Assembly: GCA_036258175.1 (NCBI GenBank)
Contig: DATAEE010000027.1
Span: 3,604-67,603, forward strand
Direction: 5' to 3'
DNA from: DATAEE01 sp036258175
Lineage (GTDB): Bacteria; Acidobacteriota; Vicinamibacteria; Vicinamibacterales; 2-12-FULL-66-21
Length of the DNA: 64,000 nucleotides
Numbering within the stretch: the first letter of the stretch is position 1; each line of letters begins with the position of its first letter. Below the pieces are notes generated by a model that ran no database searches, was not told the DNA's origin, and saw nothing but the letters and a program-made list of their open reading frames with translations. The position numbers and the translations under genes are program-made. Positions 62,407-64,000 of this stretch are shown piece by piece.

Positions 62407-63345
62407 ATGAGACCAAGATCCAGCAGGACCAAGACCACAGCTGTATCGACTGATGGTCGGCCGCTGGCTGCTGCTCCGCCGTTTCGGCCCTTCTCGTCGC
62501 TGGTCCGCATCGATGTCGACGCCCGGTCGCATGCAGGGCTCGTGCGCACGAACAACGAGGATCAGTTCTTCGTAACCAAGGCGACACGCTCGCTGGAGAC
62601 GATGTTGACCAGCCTCCCCGCCGGCGACGTGCCCGAGCGCGCGGACGAAGTCAATTACCTGATGGTCGTCGCCGATGGGATGGGCGGCCACGCCGCCGGC
62701 GAGATTGCGAGCCGGCTGGCCATCAGCACCATGGTGACCCTGGCCCTGCAGGTGCCAGACTGGATCTTCACGGTGGACGAAGAAAACGCGCCCGAGATGA
62801 AGAGGCGCGCCCGTAGAGTCGTGCAGCAGGTTGGTTCGATACTGATCGAACGCGGTCGTCAGGACGCCGCGTTGCGCGGAATGGGATCGACGCTGACCGG
62901 CGCGCGAAGCTGCGGCCGCGATCTGCTGATCGTCCACGTCGGTGACTCGCGCGCGTATCTGTTCCGGGCGGGCCGCCTGCATCGCCTCACCAAGGACCAC
63001 ACGTATGCGCAAATGCTGGCCGACACGGGCCGGCTCCCGCCCGGCGACGTCACAGCCTCGCGCCTGCGTCACATCCTCACTAACGCGCTCGGCGGTTCCG
63101 CCGCGACCGTCGATGTCGACGTCGATCTGCTGCGCCTCAACGACGGCGATCGGCTGCTGCTCTGCAGCGATGGACTCACGGACTGCGTCGACGACGACAC
63201 GATCACCACGACGTTCAATGGCACACAGACGTCGGCCCAGGCCTGCGATCGGCTCCTGCAACTCGCGCTCGATGGTGGAGGGCATGACAACATCACCGTG
63301 ATCGTCGCGGCGTTCGGATTTCCCACGCCAGAGGCGTCGCGGTAA
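62407..63345 (+). CDS. PP2C-type serine/threonine phosphatase
   Basis: 312 residues with an AAGGGGG ribosome site. Metal motifs: HAGLVRTNNEDQFFV, VVADGMGGHAAGE, HVGDSRAYLFRAGRLHRLTK and CSDGLTDCVDDD, then GGHDNITVIV. It has a ~35-residue N-terminal extension with no clear signal. It removes phosphate from Ser/Thr in a Hanks-kinase system; no kinase gene is in the window. Confidence 0.93.
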   Translation: MRPRSSRTKTTAVSTDGRPLAAAPPFRPFSSLVRIDVDARSHAGLVRTNNEDQFFVTKATRSLETMLTSLPAGDVPERADEVNYLMVVADGMGGHAAGEIASRLAISTMVTLALQVPDWIFTVDEENAPEMKRRARRVVQQVGSILIERGRQDAALRGMGSTLTGARSCGRDLLIVHVGDSRAYLFRAGRLHRLTKDHTYAQMLADTGRLPPGDVTASRLRHILTNALGGSAATVDVDVDLLRLNDGDRLLLCSDGLTDCVDDDTITTTFNGTQTSAQACDRLLQLALDGGGHDNITVIVAAFGFPTPEASR

Positions 63346-63419
63346 GGCCGCCGTGCCGGCGTCGCTCGTCGTTGATGCAGCCGACCAGAATATCCAGTTG
63401 TGCGATACTCGGGCCCGCC

Positions 63420-64000
63420 ATGCGCAGGCTCCTGATTGTGCTGGCGGTGGCGCTCACGTCGGTCGGAGCGCCGCTAGGCCAGACGGATCAGCCGATTGCG
63501 GAACTTCTCAAGATTCATCAGTACGATCTCGCTGCCGAGGGCAAGGCGCTGCTCGAAAAGGAGGCACGAGCGGCCTCCTTCTTCCTCATTGGTGGGCTCC
63601 ACGGTGACAAAGAGACGCCAGCGTTGGTGGACTCGTTGTGGCCGACCGTTGGGTATCAATATCTTGCTGCGGAAATGAGCCCGTGGGCTGCGAGTCGGCT
63701 GAAGGTACCTCACGTGCGGGGTAGCGACATTGAGGAGCTGCAGCCACATTCGCTTATCCGCCAGCTGGCGGAGGCAAATCCCAAAAACCGGGCGCTGCAG
63801 TCGATGGTCGACTCAGCGAAGGACGGCTACAAGCGCACTCTGGCGCCCCGACTGCTTGAGCTCGCCAGCAGCATGGGTGAGGTCGAGGACAGCGCACCGG
63901 GCGGCATTTCGCTACGTAAGCAGGTTGTTAGGACGTTGGAAATCGAAGTCGAACGAGGCAACCGTCAGGGCAACGATCGGCTTGCCGCCTCCGTTCGACG
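63420..64000 (+). CDS. Secreted protein, partial (3' end off the right edge)
   Basis: 193 codons are visible from ATG 63420. Signal peptide MRRLLIVLAVALTSVGAPLG, then FFLIGGLHGDKETPALVDSL and YQYLAAEMSPWAASRLKVPH. The GLHGD...AAEMSPW pattern has a remote look of the TraB/ChaN or erythromycin-esterase-like folds, but I cannot assign it. Confidence 0.65.
   Translation, partial: MRRLLIVLAVALTSVGAPLGQTDQPIAELLKIHQYDLAAEGKALLEKEARAASFFLIGGLHGDKETPALVDSLWPTVGYQYLAAEMSPWAASRLKVPHVRGSDIEELQPHSLIRQLAEANPKNRALQSMVDSAKDGYKRTLAPRLLELASSMGEVEDSAPGGISLRKQVVRTLEIEVERGNRQGNDRLAASVR

Noticed and set aside
61990..63285. 431-codon reading frame opposite the phosphatase
   Set aside because: The opposite strand has intact PP2C motifs.
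1..64000. rRNA, tRNA, transposase or integrase genes
   Set aside because: None recognised on either strand by eye; a tRNA scan would be decisive.

Overview
The window is a compact, GC-rich bacterial chromosome segment with no rRNA, tRNA or transposase. Two ADOP-type MacB/FtsX permeases each paired with a PadR repressor, CarboxypepD/TonB receptors, PQQ-propeller membrane proteins, DUF4136 proteins and the short form of ATP synthase delta together suggest Acidobacteriota, perhaps Vicinamibacteria. That placement is inference from gene content, not from a marker gene.

Layout. 1-4259 (minus): F1Fo-ATP synthase genes atpB-E-F-H-A-G, with atpG cut by the left edge. 4260-14860 (plus): a secreted protein and the first sigma54 activator (EBP1), then ABM-ppk2-DUF3300-DUF2950-GH63-MscS. 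14914-18116 (minus): DUF3302, HlyD-type adaptor and outer-membrane efflux protein. 18340-25712: EBP2, a bile-acid-symporter-family protein, a TonB receptor and EBP3. 25766-31729: envelope proteins and an aquaporin. 31722-35223: mobA, gntK, zwf, gnd. 35254-37300: a damaged ECF sigma gene and a broken diheme cytochrome gene. 37305-42792: a FixL/FixJ-like two-component set and small unknowns. 43309-47335: NIPSNAP-like protein, ADOP permease with PadR, and a frameshifted beta-barrel gene. 47587-53558: XylF-like binding protein, HAD phosphatase, amidohydrolase, adk and a two-domain PPK2. 53590-61286 (minus): PadR, ADOP permease, and two PQQ-propeller proteins flanking an acyl-CoA-dehydrogenase-like protein. 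61456-64000: DUF4136, PP2C phosphatase and a truncated secreted protein.

The most interesting system is regulatory. Three paralogous sigma54 activators (PAS-GAF-AAA+-Fis HTH) have almost identical DNA-binding ends. Five intergenic regions carry a 14-bp palindrome, consensus TCCGGYATGCCGGA. At four of the five it recurs with starts exactly 19 bp apart. Next to these boxes I find -24/-12 promoters (GG-N10-GC) pointing at the ATP synthase operon, the EBP1 operon, the ppk2 operon, the DUF3302/HlyD/OMF operon, the DUF4136 operon, an 800-residue secreted protein and, more weakly, EBP3. This reads as a local regulon linking energy supply (ATP synthase, polyphosphate kinase) to envelope defence (efflux, MscS, secreted proteins), with three sensors feeding one operator. 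It is a prediction from sequence only.

Other notable items: an 87-bp dispersed repeat found just upstream of atpH and of xylF in the same orientation; a paired GTAGACNGTCTAC operator in front of a PadR operon; a translationally coupled adk-PPK2 pair; and several broken genes, which are either real decay or assembly errors.
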